A stretch of 64,000 bases of DNA from NCBI RefSeq assembly GCF_006861655.1, contig NZ_SESI01000003.1, forward strand, positions 186,001 to 250,000, read 5' to 3'. The notes below the pieces were generated by a model. The model had not been told where the DNA came from. It made no database searches and saw nothing but the letters and a program-made list of their open reading frames with translations. This DNA comes from Halonotius roseus (lineage in GTDB: Archaea; Halobacteriota; Halobacteria; Halobacteriales; Haloferacaceae). Each line of letters begins with the position of its first letter. Within the stretch, counting starts at the first letter, position 1. Positions 42,392-51,617 of the stretch are shown in pieces. A program made the translations under genes and the position numbers.

Positions 42392-42499
42392 ATGATCCCA
42401 CTGACCGCGCCGCTGCCGATCTTTGAGACGGCCGCCGTTGTGTTGGTTGCGAGTCTGCTGTTGACCCTCGGCTGGCTGGCCCACCTGTTTCGGTCATAG
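42392..42499 (+). CDS. Possible 35-residue membrane protein
   Basis: A short open frame: MIPLTAPLPIF, then a single hydrophobic helix (ETAAVVLVASLLLTLGWLAH) and LFRS before TAG. Codon use is GC-rich at the third position like its neighbours. A TTAAC-type element about 28 bp upstream would give a leaderless start. It lies 9 bp from the 3' end of the convergent CinA-like gene. Too short to be certain. Confidence 0.4.
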   Translation: MIPLTAPLPIFETAAVVLVASLLLTLGWLAHLFRS

Positions 42500-42508
42500 A
42501 CAGCCGCG

Positions 42509-43279
42509 TTACGAGGTGTCGCCGTCGTCAACATCGTTGCTGTCGGCGATATCGCCGTCGTCGACAGCGTCGACATCATCGCCATTGTCGATATCGGCAA
42601 CCGTGACCTGCTCGGCGAACCAGTCGGCGGCCGCGACGACAGCGTCAGAATCACCGCCGCGGAACTTCACGCGAACGTACTCACCCGGATAGCTGCCGAC
42701 ATCGACAGCGAACCGCTCTTGAACTGTTTCAAGCCGATCAAGCAGCGCGCTTTCGGGTTCGTCGGCAACGACCATCTCGGTGTAGATCGGCTCGCCACTA
42801 AATTCGGCGGCGACATGCTCAAACATCGCTTTCATCTCCGCGGGAACCCCCGGAAACACGTAGATCGATTCGATAACCGCGCCGGGCGCGACACCGACCT
42901 CGTTGGGTAACATTCGCGCGCCGGCCGGCAGATCGGTGGTGCCAGCGTCGAGATCATCGGCACTGTAGCCGCCCTCGCTGGTGAGCCATGCTTCCGCTGC
43001 GGGATGGTGTTCGAGCTCGCGGCCGACCGCCGCGGCGACAGCCGCCATCGTGCGGTCGTCGTGGGTCGGCCCCAGCCCGCCGGTGACAACGACCGCGTCG
43101 GTGGCAGCCCGATACTCGTTGACGACGGCGGCGATCACCTCGATCTGATCGGGGACGGTCGTCATCCGGGTGACGGTACAGCCGCGGTCGGTCAGCTGGG
43201 CTGCGAGCCACGCGCTGTTCGTGTCGACAGTTTCGCCGGCCAGCAGCTCGTCGCCGACCGTGACGATGGCGACATTCAT
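42509..43279 (-). CDS. CinA/MoaB-type molybdopterin-binding-domain protein
   Basis: A 256-residue protein. The MoCF-BIOSYNTHESIS-type fold is visible as NVAIVTVGDELLAGETVDTN, then VVTGGLGPTHDDRTMAAVAA and GVAPGAVIESIYVFPGVPAE, as in the N-terminal domain of CinA, here without the C-terminal nicotinamide-nucleotide amidase. The C-terminus carries a run of Asp residues (DNGDDVDAVDDGDIAD). It is the last gene of the tfe operon, overlapping the preceding gene by 4 nt. The substrate is unknown. Confidence 0.85.
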   Translation of the reverse strand: MNVAIVTVGDELLAGETVDTNSAWLAAQLTDRGCTVTRMTTVPDQIEVIAAVVNEYRAATDAVVVTGGLGPTHDDRTMAAVAAAVGRELEHHPAAEAWLTSEGGYSADDLDAGTTDLPAGARMLPNEVGVAPGAVIESIYVFPGVPAEMKAMFEHVAAEFSGEPIYTEMVVADEPESALLDRLETVQERFAVDVGSYPGEYVRVKFRGGDSDAVVAAADWFAEQVTVADIDNGDDVDAVDDGDIADSNDVDDGDTS

Positions 43280-44025
43280 TCGTTGTCCTCGTCGTCAAGC
43301 CCCATCTCGACGCGTGTCTCGTGCAGGCGATCGATCTGCCGGCGGTAGTAGTAGAGCCCGCCGACAGCGATCGCCGAGAGAATCCCGATGATGGCCCCGA
43401 AGATCGTGAGATCGTTCTGCTTGTAGTACTGCACCAGGATCGAACTCGACTCCACGTTCTCCCAGGTCACACGAACCCGGTTGTCGACCCGTTCGGTCGT
43501 CGCCCCCGCTGGAACCGTGTTGCTGAAGAGGAAGAAGTCCATCCGGCTCCCCTCCGGGAGGAGAACCTCATAGGAGCCCTCGATGTAGACCGGCAGCGTC
43601 AGCCGTCGAGGGGTCGCCCCGGCAGTAAACGCGAGGCGACCGTCAGCGGGGGTGGTGACGTACACCTCATCCGGCGTCTGGTCGATCTCGCCGCGGGCCC
43701 GGAGCTCCGTCCCGGAGATGACGGTACCGTTCTCGTAGCGGAATCGGACAGCCGAGATGTCGAGTGGCCCTTCTTGGCCGATGCTGGTCGGCTGATACAG
43801 CCGGAGTCGCTGGTCGGCCGAGACGTTGTAGACGGCTTGGAGCTCCGAGCCGGTATCCAGCGTCAGGCTGACGTTGCGATCGGTCTCCCAGTCGTAGGCC
43901 GCGGCCGGCTCGGCGTCGAGTACGTCGTCGCTGATCTCGCCGCCACCGGTGACGTAATCGAGACAGCCGGCCGTCACCGTGAGGGTGAGCACCGCGAGGA
44001 CGGCAAGGCCGAGGCGTCGATTCAT
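43276..44025 (-). CDS. Membrane-anchored lipoprotein (DUF5803-like)
   Basis: A 249-residue exported protein. Signal peptide with lipobox TVTAGC (Cys21), a beta-rich extracellular domain (residues 25-200), and near the C-terminus a transmembrane helix (LTIFGAIIGILSAIAVGGLY) with a basic stop-transfer (YYRRQIDRLHETR) that puts the tail in the cytoplasm. Lipid anchor plus helix is unusual but consistent with the haloarchaeal DUF5803 family. Operon partner between the DUF2110 gene (1-nt gap) and the CinA-like gene (ATGA overlap). Confidence 0.8.
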   Translation of the reverse strand: MNRRLGLAVLAVLTLTVTAGCLDYVTGGGEISDDVLDAEPAAAYDWETDRNVSLTLDTGSELQAVYNVSADQRLRLYQPTSIGQEGPLDISAVRFRYENGTVISGTELRARGEIDQTPDEVYVTTPADGRLAFTAGATPRRLTLPVYIEGSYEVLLPEGSRMDFFLFSNTVPAGATTERVDNRVRVTWENVESSSILVQYYKQNDLTIFGAIIGILSAIAVGGLYYYRRQIDRLHETRVEMGLDDEDNE

Positions 44026-44026
44026 G

Positions 44027-44698
44027 TTAGTCGTCGCCGATCACAGCCCGAAGCTCCGCCGGGAGGTAGTCACCGATCGCCGCCAGCAGGCCGGGCGGAT
44101 CGGTGCCCTCACCGCAGATGATCGACTGTTCGAGCAGGCCGAGTCGTTCGACGGTAACGATATCCTGGGCGTGGCCGGCGCGGTTGACCGTCGCCCGCAC
44201 CTCGCCGCGGGTCGCGCTGTTGACGTTGACGCGGCCGGGGCCGCGCGGCCACTCGTAGAGCCGGTCGCGTTCGGCGTCGGTGAGACGCGAGGGGTCGCCA
44301 TAGACGAACTGCATCGGGAGATGTTGGACGAGCCCGAACCGCTCGCGGATCTGGGTCGGGGTTCCCTGGCCGAGGCCGAGTTCGCTGGCTGGGATTCGGA
44401 TCTCCTCGCCGGCGTCGAGGGTGATCCCGTCGTCATCCCACGATTCGAGCGTGCCGGTGTAGGTCTCGCCGTCCTCGAAGTGGTCGGTGATCTCACCCCA
44501 CTCCGCCCGGAGAGCGTTGCGAGCGGCGGTCGCGTCGTCGCCGGTGATCGTCACCGTGACGAACTGGTCGCTGCGGACGCCGATCTCGCTGTCGACACGG
44601 AGGTCGCCGACAGTGTTGTCGAGCAGCGAGCCGAGACTTTTCAGGGCTCGCTGGCGGGCGTCGCCCTCGACGTAGCATTTGGTGGCTAAGACAACCAT
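44027..44698 (-). CDS. DUF2110 family protein
   Basis: A 223-residue acidic cytoplasmic protein that matches the archaeal DUF2110 pattern (VVLATKCYVEGDARQRALKS, QFVTVTITGDDATAARNALR and RVNVNSATRGEVRATVNRAG). The function of the family is not known, but the gene is commonly next to tfe. It starts immediately after the tfe stop with no gap, so the two are expressed together. Confidence 0.8.
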   Translation of the reverse strand: MVVLATKCYVEGDARQRALKSLGSLLDNTVGDLRVDSEIGVRSDQFVTVTITGDDATAARNALRAEWGEITDHFEDGETYTGTLESWDDDGITLDAGEEIRIPASELGLGQGTPTQIRERFGLVQHLPMQFVYGDPSRLTDAERDRLYEWPRGPGRVNVNSATRGEVRATVNRAGHAQDIVTVERLGLLEQSIICGEGTDPPGLLAAIGDYLPAELRAVIGDD

Positions 44699-45232
44699 TT
44701 AGTCGGCGTCCGCGTGGATGTCGACGTTCAGTTCCTCACGGAGGGCCGCGCCGCGTTCCTCCATCGCCTCGACAAGGGCGTCGTTGTCCATCGATTCAAG
44801 CGGGGAGGCACACTCCGGACACTGGAACCCCTGATCCATCGCCTCGCCGAACTCAAAGCGGATCGAACAGACCTCACAAAGGTAGAACTCGTGGGTGCGC
44901 TCGTACTCCTCGCGTTCCTCGATCGCCTCCAGCAGGCGTTCCATCTCCTCTTCGAGATTTTCGGGGATGTTGTCGTAGTGGAACGTCCACAGGTAGGTGA
45001 GCCAGCCCGAATCCTCGTCGCGGACACGGCGGTAGGAGGCGAGATCGTTCTCGTAGAGAATGAAGAGGGCGCGGCGCACATCGTTGAGTTCGAGATCGAG
45101 TTCCTCGGCGAGCTCCTCGTCGGTCACCTCACCCTCCGGCGGCGCGGCGGCGACCGGCATCCCTTCCGGGCCGACCAGTTCGTGGAGGTATTTTTGGATA
45201 ACTGGATCGTTCAGTAACTCCTCAAAAGCCAT
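44699..45232 (-). CDS. tfe: Transcription factor E (TFE, TFIIE-alpha homolog)
   Basis: A 177-residue general transcription factor that helps open the promoter with RNA polymerase, TBP and TFB. The N-terminal extended winged helix spans residues 1-95 (PVIQKYLHELVGPEGMPVAA, EVTDEELAEELDLELNDVRR). The C-terminal zinc ribbon has its four cysteines at CEVCSIRF and CPECASPL. A linker helix joins the two. It is the promoter-proximal gene of a four-gene operon (tfe, DUF2110, DUF5803, CinA-like). The start at 45232 gives MAFEELLNDPV. Confidence 0.93.
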   Translation of the reverse strand: MAFEELLNDPVIQKYLHELVGPEGMPVAAAPPEGEVTDEELAEELDLELNDVRRALFILYENDLASYRRVRDEDSGWLTYLWTFHYDNIPENLEEEMERLLEAIEEREEYERTHEFYLCEVCSIRFEFGEAMDQGFQCPECASPLESMDNDALVEAMEERGAALREELNVDIHADAD

Positions 45233-45319
45233 TGGCGAATCCTCGGCGATGAACTCGGTTAAAAGCTCCGACTGGCGAAACGTCGGGGGTGATCCTCCCA
45301 CTCAGAACATCAAAAAACA

Positions 45320-45331
45320 TTATATTTTTAT
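45320..45331 (+). promoter_or_regulatory. TATA element of the HEAT-repeat gene
   Basis: TTATATTTTTAT, in an AT-rich stretch, ends 24 bp before the ATG at 45356. The region between 45233 and 45355 is shared with the divergent tfe operon. Confidence 0.6.
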
Positions 45332-45355
45332 CATAGTGAGCGATACCGTCAAACA

Positions 45356-46633
45356 ATGGCTGGCCGCCCCTCCCCACGGAACACGGATCAGCTCTACGCG
45401 CTATCCAACCGGGGAGAGTACGGCACGCTGATCAGATATATCCGGAATCACAACGACGAAAGCGTTCGGTTTGGGGCCGCTGGCGTCCTTTCTGAGTCGA
45501 TCGAGGGGTTCAAAGAGGAGGTAACCCCACAACTCCAGCAAGCACTCGTCGAATCGGTGTTGAACGATCCCAGCGATGACGTTCGGGCGGCCGTCCTCAA
45601 CGTCCTCCTTGCGATCAACGAATCGACGATCGACACCATCATCACACGGTTGGAGACCGACCCACAATCGACGCCGACCGGCACCCCATACCCACTGATC
45701 CTCACCAAATGGCACGCCAAACCCCGAGCCCCGCTCCGATTTCTTGCGGTCGCTGGCTTCGGACGGGCTCGAAGCAGAAACACGATCGAAAAGCTCCGAA
45801 CCACGATCATCCGCGAGGAGAACATGCGCGTGCTCCGCCGGGCGATCGAGGAGGGTGGGGCCGTTGGCGACGAACGGTTTGTCACGCCGATCCAAGAGCA
45901 TCTCCGACTTGACAACGAGAAATACGAGGGCACAACAAAAAGCAAACAGGTCACACGGGTCAAAGAGGCCGCCGTCGAGGCATTGGTCAAGATCGGATCC
46001 AGCGGGGCTTACGAGGCGTTGTTGACCGCCTCCCGTAGCTCCGACGAGACGCTCAAGGAACACGTGATCAGCGAGATCGGCAAGTTCGGGGCCCAAGATA
46101 CGATTGACGTTGTCGTCGACAAACTGGATGCCGATGACAACGAGACGCTACGGCAGGAGGCCGCCGAGGGTGTCATGACGACGTTCAGAGAGTCCGATTT
46201 CGAAGACGGCCACTCGGTTCGACAGCGGACGATCGAAAAGATCGATGAGGAGATCTCGACGGAGGTCTCCGAGGAGTTTGCGACGATCGTCTCGGAGGCA
46301 CCGCGAAACGCCGAAAAGCGGAACGCGGCGTGGCTGTTGGGCCAACTGGAAAGCGAGACCGATATCGCGGTCGACTCCCTGCTGGATGCATTAAACGACG
46401 ACGACGAGTATCTCCGGACGATCGCAGCGGCGAGTTTGACCAACATCGATCATTCGAAGCTAGAGGAGAAGGTCGACGCCGTCCTCGACACGGCCGACGA
46501 GGATTCGGAGGCTCACAAGCTGGCGTCATTCCTCAAATCACATCTCACCAACGACGCGGAAGCAGCGAAAAAGGAGCTGGTCGATTATCGGTACGTGTCG
46601 AAGCCCAGCGACTACACGGTTGATCGGGCGTGA
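45356..46633 (+). CDS. HEAT-repeat protein
   Basis: A 425-residue, almost entirely helical protein with recurring paired-helix repeats. Examples are VRAAVLNVLLAINESTIDTI, VKEAAVEALVKIGSSGAYEA and LRTIAAASLTNIDHSKLEEK, each with the Asp/Arg turn pattern of HEAT/PBS lyase repeats. HEAT proteins are scaffolds or binding surfaces. No catalytic domain or membrane segment. Neighbouring genes do not reveal a partner. A clean TATA at 45320 supports the start. Confidence 0.85.
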   Translation: MAGRPSPRNTDQLYALSNRGEYGTLIRYIRNHNDESVRFGAAGVLSESIEGFKEEVTPQLQQALVESVLNDPSDDVRAAVLNVLLAINESTIDTIITRLETDPQSTPTGTPYPLILTKWHAKPRAPLRFLAVAGFGRARSRNTIEKLRTTIIREENMRVLRRAIEEGGAVGDERFVTPIQEHLRLDNEKYEGTTKSKQVTRVKEAAVEALVKIGSSGAYEALLTASRSSDETLKEHVISEIGKFGAQDTIDVVVDKLDADDNETLRQEAAEGVMTTFRESDFEDGHSVRQRTIEKIDEEISTEVSEEFATIVSEAPRNAEKRNAAWLLGQLESETDIAVDSLLDALNDDDEYLRTIAAASLTNIDHSKLEEKVDAVLDTADEDSEAHKLASFLKSHLTNDAEAAKKELVDYRYVSKPSDYTVDRA

Positions 46634-46674
46634 TCTTCTAGGTAGAACAGTGTGATCACCCGATCAAACCCAAC

Positions 46675-47232
46675 TTACGCGCCATCGTCGCCGGAGTCGT
46701 CGGATGAAACGACTTTTTTACCGGTCGCTTTCGGAACCACCGTTCGGTCGGCGTCGCTCCACTCCTGGCTCAGCTCCCGACCCTCGAAGAACCGATCCAA
46801 AAACACCGCCAGCCCGGCGACCTCCGAGTGGGGCTGATTGGTCACCCCGACGTTCCAGTCGGCGTGTTCGTACAGTTCGAAGGGCACCTTCTCGCCGCCA
46901 ACGACGACAAGCAGCGGGTCGGTGTCGACAGCCACCCGGATCTCACCCTCGACATCCTGGATCGGCAGCCCGTACATCGTGAGATGGGCGACCGGGCCAT
47001 CCCAGTTGCGGACGACCGCCGCCTGGCTGTCGGTTTGCTCGATCTCGAAGGGGCCGCCGAATCGGTCGGTGATGTCGGCGACCGTCTCGGCGGCCTGCGT
47101 GGCGTTGTCGGGAAGAACCACGCGATCCGCGCCAAGGGCGCGAGCCGTGAGGCCGACGTGGGTCGTCATCCGGTCGTCCCGTCCGGGCCGGTGGCCGTAC
47201 CGAAGCACGACGACCTCCTGTGAACCCTGCAT
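46675..47232 (-). CDS. tRNA (cytidine(56)-2'-O)-methyltransferase, Trm56
   Basis: A 185-residue SPOUT-fold methyltransferase. QGSQEVVVLRYGHRPGRDDR is the characteristic aTrm56 opening, followed by MTTHVGLTARALGADRVVLP and the SAM-knot segment PLLVVVGGEKVPFELYEHAD. It methylates the 2'-OH of C56 in the T-loop of tRNAs, an archaea-specific modification. Start at 47232 (MQGSQEV). It lies 51 bp downstream of the menE-like gene and in the same direction. Converges on the HEAT-repeat gene. Confidence 0.9.
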   Translation of the reverse strand: MQGSQEVVVLRYGHRPGRDDRMTTHVGLTARALGADRVVLPDNATQAAETVADITDRFGGPFEIEQTDSQAAVVRNWDGPVAHLTMYGLPIQDVEGEIRVAVDTDPLLVVVGGEKVPFELYEHADWNVGVTNQPHSEVAGLAVFLDRFFEGRELSQEWSDADRTVVPKATGKKVVSSDDSGDDGA

Positions 47233-47283
47233 ACCCAACCGGTGTCGACGACCCAGGGTGTGGGTTTCGGTTTCCGCCGGTGG

Positions 47284-49068
47284 TCACCCGCTGTCGCTGT
47301 GGTCGGCATCGTCGTCGACATCGGATGCAGTATCGTCATCGGCATCGACCACAGCATCGTCGCTCGCGGCGTCAGATTCGGCGTCGGGGATGGGCTCGGT
47401 GTCGGTTGGCGGCGTGGTCGATTCCGGTTCCTCGGCCGGCGACGCCGGCGACGGTGGCCGTCGATCGGCGACCAGTGCTCCACTCTCGGGCGCATCGTCG
47501 TCGACAGCGTCAGCAGCCGCCGGCTCAGTCGGCTGTTCCGACTCGGATGGATCGTCGTCGACTGTTTCGATCGGTGGCTCGGTCGAACCGCTCTCCTTGG
47601 CTGCGGTCACGGCCTCGCGGACGGCCGGGCGATCGATCGAGCCGGAAGCGGTTCGGGGAATCTCGTCGGCAAAGACGATCGTTTTCGGGCATTTGAACCC
47701 CGCGAGATGCTCCCGGCAGTGGCTGTCGACCGCCTCGACGGTCAGATCGTCGACAGCGGGCACGACGAGCGCGGTGACGCGTTCACCCCACTCGTCGTCG
47801 GGCACCCCCACGACCGCGGCTGCCTCGATCGACTCGTGGTCGGTGATCACAGCGACGATCTCGCCCGGATCGATCGTCTCCCCGCCGCTGGTGATCCGGT
47901 CGTCGATCCGGTTGACGACAAACAGCGAGCCGTCCTCGGCTTGGTAGCCGACATCGCCGGTTCGGAGGCCGTACCGGCAGAACGCCTCGCGGTCGTCGCC
48001 GTAGTAGCCGGGGGTTACCGTCGGCCCGCTAACGACGAGTTCGCCGGACTCGCCGGCCGCAACCGGCTCGTCGTCGTCACCGAGCACCGTTACCTCTGTC
48101 CACAGCAGCGGGCGGCCAACGGTTCCCGGTCGGTCGAAGGCGTCGGCTGGCCGGGCGGTCGCCACCTGGGAGGCGGTTTCGGTCATCCCGTAGGTCGGAT
48201 GTACCGGCACCGAGTAGTTCTCACAGCGCTGTATCAGCGCGTCGTCGGCCGGCGCGCCGCCAAGGAGGACGACCCGCAGCGAATCCGACAGCGTCCCGCG
48301 TCGATCCAACATCCCTTTGAGCATCGTCGGCACCAGCGACACCACCGTCACGTCGTAGCGATCGAGATCGTCGGCGGCCTGCCCGGGATCGAAGTCGGAA
48401 CGCAGCACCACGGCCGTCCCGTACAGCGTCGACCGAAAGATCGGGGCGATCCCGCCGACATGATACAGCGATAGCGTCAGCAGCCAGCGATCGGCGGGGT
48501 CGACGCCGAGCCGGAACGCCGAGGCGATCGCACTCGAAAGCAGGTTCCCCATCGTCAACACGACCGGCTTCGGTCGACCGGTCGAGCCGGAGGTAAAGAC
48601 GATCAGCTGTGGCTCCTCGCGTTCCCACCCAACAGGATCGATCGACGCCGGCTCGACATTCTTGAACGATTTGACGGCCGCCCACTGTGGCTCATCGACC
48701 GAGGCGATCGGCACCGCGTCGACAGCCTCGACGGCAGCCGGCTCGGTGTCGATATCACAGACGACGAGCGTGAGATCCAGCTGGTCGATCTGTGCACCAA
48801 GTTCCTCGGCTGTCAATCGGTGGTTCAGCGGAACAAGCGTGACGCCGAGCCGCTGGGCAGCATGAAGAAGACAGACGCCCAGAAACGTTCGCGGCAGCAG
48901 GGTGCCGACCTGGTCGCCGGCGTCGACACCAAGGTTGGCCAGTCGACCGGCGGTCTCGTCGACAGCGGCGTCGAGACCGCTGTACGACCATCGGGTGTCG
49001 CTGTCGGCGTCGATCACCGCGAGATCATCGGGGGTTGCCGCCGCGCGGTGGGAAAGCCAGTCACGCAT
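47284..49068 (-). CDS. menE: AMP-forming CoA ligase, menE-like
   Basis: A 594-residue acyl-adenylate ligase. The AMP-binding P-loop FTSGSTGRPKPVVLT lies near residue 155. It is followed by the YGMTE motif (HPTYGMTETASQVA), RTGDVGYQAEDGSL, and a hinge VNRIDDRITSGGETIDPGEI. The family resemblance is closest to o-succinylbenzoyl-CoA synthetase of menaquinone synthesis, but no other men genes are in the window. The last 100 residues (after AVREAVTAAKES) are an Asp/Glu/Ser/Pro tail not part of the usual fold. Confidence 0.8.
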   Translation of the reverse strand: MRDWLSHRAAATPDDLAVIDADSDTRWSYSGLDAAVDETAGRLANLGVDAGDQVGTLLPRTFLGVCLLHAAQRLGVTLVPLNHRLTAEELGAQIDQLDLTLVVCDIDTEPAAVEAVDAVPIASVDEPQWAAVKSFKNVEPASIDPVGWEREEPQLIVFTSGSTGRPKPVVLTMGNLLSSAIASAFRLGVDPADRWLLTLSLYHVGGIAPIFRSTLYGTAVVLRSDFDPGQAADDLDRYDVTVVSLVPTMLKGMLDRRGTLSDSLRVVLLGGAPADDALIQRCENYSVPVHPTYGMTETASQVATARPADAFDRPGTVGRPLLWTEVTVLGDDDEPVAAGESGELVVSGPTVTPGYYGDDREAFCRYGLRTGDVGYQAEDGSLFVVNRIDDRITSGGETIDPGEIVAVITDHESIEAAAVVGVPDDEWGERVTALVVPAVDDLTVEAVDSHCREHLAGFKCPKTIVFADEIPRTASGSIDRPAVREAVTAAKESGSTEPPIETVDDDPSESEQPTEPAAADAVDDDAPESGALVADRRPPSPASPAEEPESTTPPTDTEPIPDAESDAASDDAVVDADDDTASDVDDDADHSDSG

Positions 49069-49107
49069 CGCCGATCACCGGTCGACTGACAGGGGGTACC
49101 CGCATGC

Positions 49108-49539
49108 TCAGGACTCCGCGGCCCGCACGGTCAACACCGGACAGGGTGCGGCGCGGACGACGCGTTCGGTCACACTCCCTAACAGGACGCGGTCGAGCCC
49201 GGTTCGACCGTGGGTTCCCATGACGATGAGATCCGCGTCGACGGCGTCGGCGTAGTCGGTGATCTGCTCGTGTGGGGAGCCGACCGAGACCTCGGTGACG
49301 GTCTCAACGCCGGCGTCGGCGGCGCGCTCGGCGATAGTGTCGGTGGCTTCCGCGGCCCGGGTTTCCAGACTGTCGAGTACCTGCTGAGAGCTTACATCGA
49401 GTGAGGCGTACGCCGAGCTGTCGACGACCGACAGCGCGTGCAGGGTCGCCCCGCAGTCCGCCGCGAGATCGATGGCGTGATCGACGGCCGCGCCGGCCGG
49501 CTCGCTGCCATCAGTTGGGACGAGGATTGTGTCGTACAT
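49108..49539 (-). CDS. Universal stress protein (UspA family)
   Basis: A 143-residue single-domain Usp. It begins YDTILVPTDGSEPAGAAVDH and carries the ATP-binding signature LIVMGTHGRTGLDRVLLGSV, the G-x2-G-x9-G-(S/T) motif. It should bind ATP and act in stress tolerance by family. It is upstream of the menE-like gene by 39 bp in the same direction. TATA-poor upstream region of 140 bp is shared with fau-1. Confidence 0.93.
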   Translation of the reverse strand: MYDTILVPTDGSEPAGAAVDHAIDLAADCGATLHALSVVDSSAYASLDVSSQQVLDSLETRAAEATDTIAERAADAGVETVTEVSVGSPHEQITDYADAVDADLIVMGTHGRTGLDRVLLGSVTERVVRAAPCPVLTVRAAES

Positions 49540-49679
49540 ACCTCAGTGTTCGCCGCGCCGGGACATAATAACTTGGCCACTATCCCATCGCATGAAACGC
49601 CAGCGGCGACAGCCGAACCAACAACATTTCAAACAGCGTCGCTACCTACAACCCAGTATGCACACGTCCGGAGGCAGCG

Positions 49680-51149
49680 ATGAGTGAGCCGACCACGGAC
49701 GACCACCGCGTCCGGATTCGCGGGATCTACACGACCGCGCTGACGAAGCTGGCCCTCGATACTGGCTGGAGGGTCGTCGACGCCTCAGCCCCGATCGAAC
49801 GCCGGTTCGACGCCGACCTTGAGGACGGGGGCCACGATGTCGCCATCGAGACAACAGCCGACCGACAGGGCGTCGGCGTCGCCGGCGCGCCCGCGGCGGT
49901 TGAGACGGTGACGAGCCGCCTCGCCGTGATCGGTATCGACACCTGCTGGTGGAGCGATCCGGCCCCCGTCGGCGCGGTCGTCGACGGCCAGGTCACCGAC
50001 ACCACGGGCCGAGGGGCGATCGTCGATCTTGGGTCGACCGAGGGGTATCTCCCCTTTGCTGCGGTCGAGAGCCACATCGACACCGGCGACACGGTGCGGG
50101 TACAGGTACGGGAGTCGACGCCGCCGTGGGCGGGTGATCGCCGCCGACTGGATGGCGGGATCCGTGTCTCGACCGACCTCGTGACGCTGCTGCCTGAGGA
50201 GGGCTCGGCGACCGTCGACAGCCATGACGACGCCGCCGCCCGCGAACTCCTCGGGATGGCCGATCTGATGGACATTGATGCTCCTGACGGCTGGCGGATT
50301 CAGTGGCACCACGCCGCCACCGAGGCATCGATGGACGAGCTGCGAGCAGCGTTGGAGACGGCGACCGAACAGGCCGAAACAGTCGCCGAGGAATTGGCTG
50401 GCGACACTGGTGGCGATGCTGCTGGCGAAGCCAACAAGAATGAGACTCCACGGGAGGTGTTCAGCCAGCGAGCCGGCGCGTGGTGTTGGTTCGGCCGCGA
50501 ATCACGGTTTGCCCTCGATGGGATTCGCCGCGAGGTGACCGACACGATGGCCGGCCACCACCGTATCAAAGCCGGCAGCGACGGGGCGAGCGCGGCGGTC
50601 GACCTCGTCGAATCGCTCTGTTCGACCGACGAACTCGGCGACGCTGACGCCGACTTTCCCTTCGCTGTCGTTGCCGACAACTTCGGACCAACCGTCGGCG
50701 ACAACATCGAGATCAACCACGGCAAACCCGACGGGCGGCTGTTTAGTCTTGGGTCGGGCACAGTCACCGAACGGGACGCCGACTCGATCACCCTCGTCCG
50801 CGAACTTTCCGGCGGTGGTCGCTACGATGGGTTGGACGTGCCGCGCTCCGACGGCGACACCGCGACAACAACGTTCCAGGAAGGGCGGTGGTGGTATCCA
50901 ACCGTCTACCGCGACCGCAACGAGGAGCTCATCGGCACCTACGTCAACGTCTGTACGCCACTGGAATGTTTTCCGGACGGCGTTCGCTACATCGATCTCC
51001 ATGTCGACGTGCTGAAATATCCTGACGGCACCGTCGAGCGCGTCGACGACGACGAACTCGACGAGGCTGTCGACGAAGGGGAGATTACCGAGGAACTGGC
51101 TGAGAAAGCGAGAGCCGTTGCGACCGCGTTGGAAACGTCGCTGTCGTAG
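49680..51149 (+). CDS. FAU-1-like RNA-binding protein / probable ribonuclease
   Basis: A 489-residue archaeal protein of the FAU-1 type, related to bacterial RNase E/G. It has an S1-like RNA-binding domain (about residues 95-150: GAVVDGQVTDTTGRGAIVDL) and a C-terminal DUF402 domain (WYPTVYRDRNEELIGTYVNV). FAU-1 binds AU-rich RNA and processes pre-5S rRNA in a studied archaeon. SD GGAGG precedes the ATG. Ends with a helical Glu/Asp-rich tail. It converges on the NifU-like gene. Confidence 0.88.
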   Translation: MSEPTTDDHRVRIRGIYTTALTKLALDTGWRVVDASAPIERRFDADLEDGGHDVAIETTADRQGVGVAGAPAAVETVTSRLAVIGIDTCWWSDPAPVGAVVDGQVTDTTGRGAIVDLGSTEGYLPFAAVESHIDTGDTVRVQVRESTPPWAGDRRRLDGGIRVSTDLVTLLPEEGSATVDSHDDAAARELLGMADLMDIDAPDGWRIQWHHAATEASMDELRAALETATEQAETVAEELAGDTGGDAAGEANKNETPREVFSQRAGAWCWFGRESRFALDGIRREVTDTMAGHHRIKAGSDGASAAVDLVESLCSTDELGDADADFPFAVVADNFGPTVGDNIEINHGKPDGRLFSLGSGTVTERDADSITLVRELSGGGRYDGLDVPRSDGDTATTTFQEGRWWYPTVYRDRNEELIGTYVNVCTPLECFPDGVRYIDLHVDVLKYPDGTVERVDDDELDEAVDEGEITEELAEKARAVATALETSLS

Positions 51150-51182
51150 CTGTCTGTGGCGTGGTGCTGTCTCGTGGGCGGC

Positions 51183-51509
51183 TCAGAAGTGGCCGGCCGA
51201 CTCGTTGGAGTACTGCACGTCGCCGCCGCGGCCGCCTTCGACCGTGTCCGCGCCGGTGTCGCCGGTCGAGGGCACCTTGACCTGCACATCCTCGATCTCC
51301 TCGAACTCCATATACATATCGCGCTTGATGTTTTGGGCGGTGACGTTTGAGATCCCACAGCCCGAGCAGGTGCCGCCGAGTTCGACGACGACCTGGCCGG
51401 TCTCGGGGTCAGCCTCCCTGACCATGCTTGTCCCGCCGTGCATCTGGATGATCGGCATCTGTTTGACCATCCAGGTTTCAACGCGGGATTTGAGGCTCTC
51501 GTCGGTCAT
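51183..51509 (-). CDS. NifU C-terminal-domain protein (Fe-S scaffold)
   Basis: A 108-residue protein that is mainly one NifU C-terminal domain. [20 protein letters not shown] is followed by [20 protein letters not shown] with the C-x2-C pair (CSGC) that ligates an Fe-S cluster. The acidic C-terminal 30 residues ([14 protein letters not shown]) are extra. It is a likely Fe-S scaffold or carrier. ATG start at 51509 gives [10 protein letters not shown]. Confidence 0.88.
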   Translation of the reverse strand: MTDESLKSRVETWMVKQMPIIQMHGGTSMVREADPETGQVVVELGGTCSGCGISNVTAQNIKRDMYMEFEEIEDVQVKVPSTGDTGADTVEGGRGGDVQYSNESAGHF

Positions 51510-51617
51510 ACCACCCTCTATGGGCTCAACGTATGGGTAAGTTGCGGTTCCAGCAGTCGGGACAGCGATGAATAATCGTGAGCAATGTGGGGCTCAGATC
51601 GATGACCGATCTGTCGC

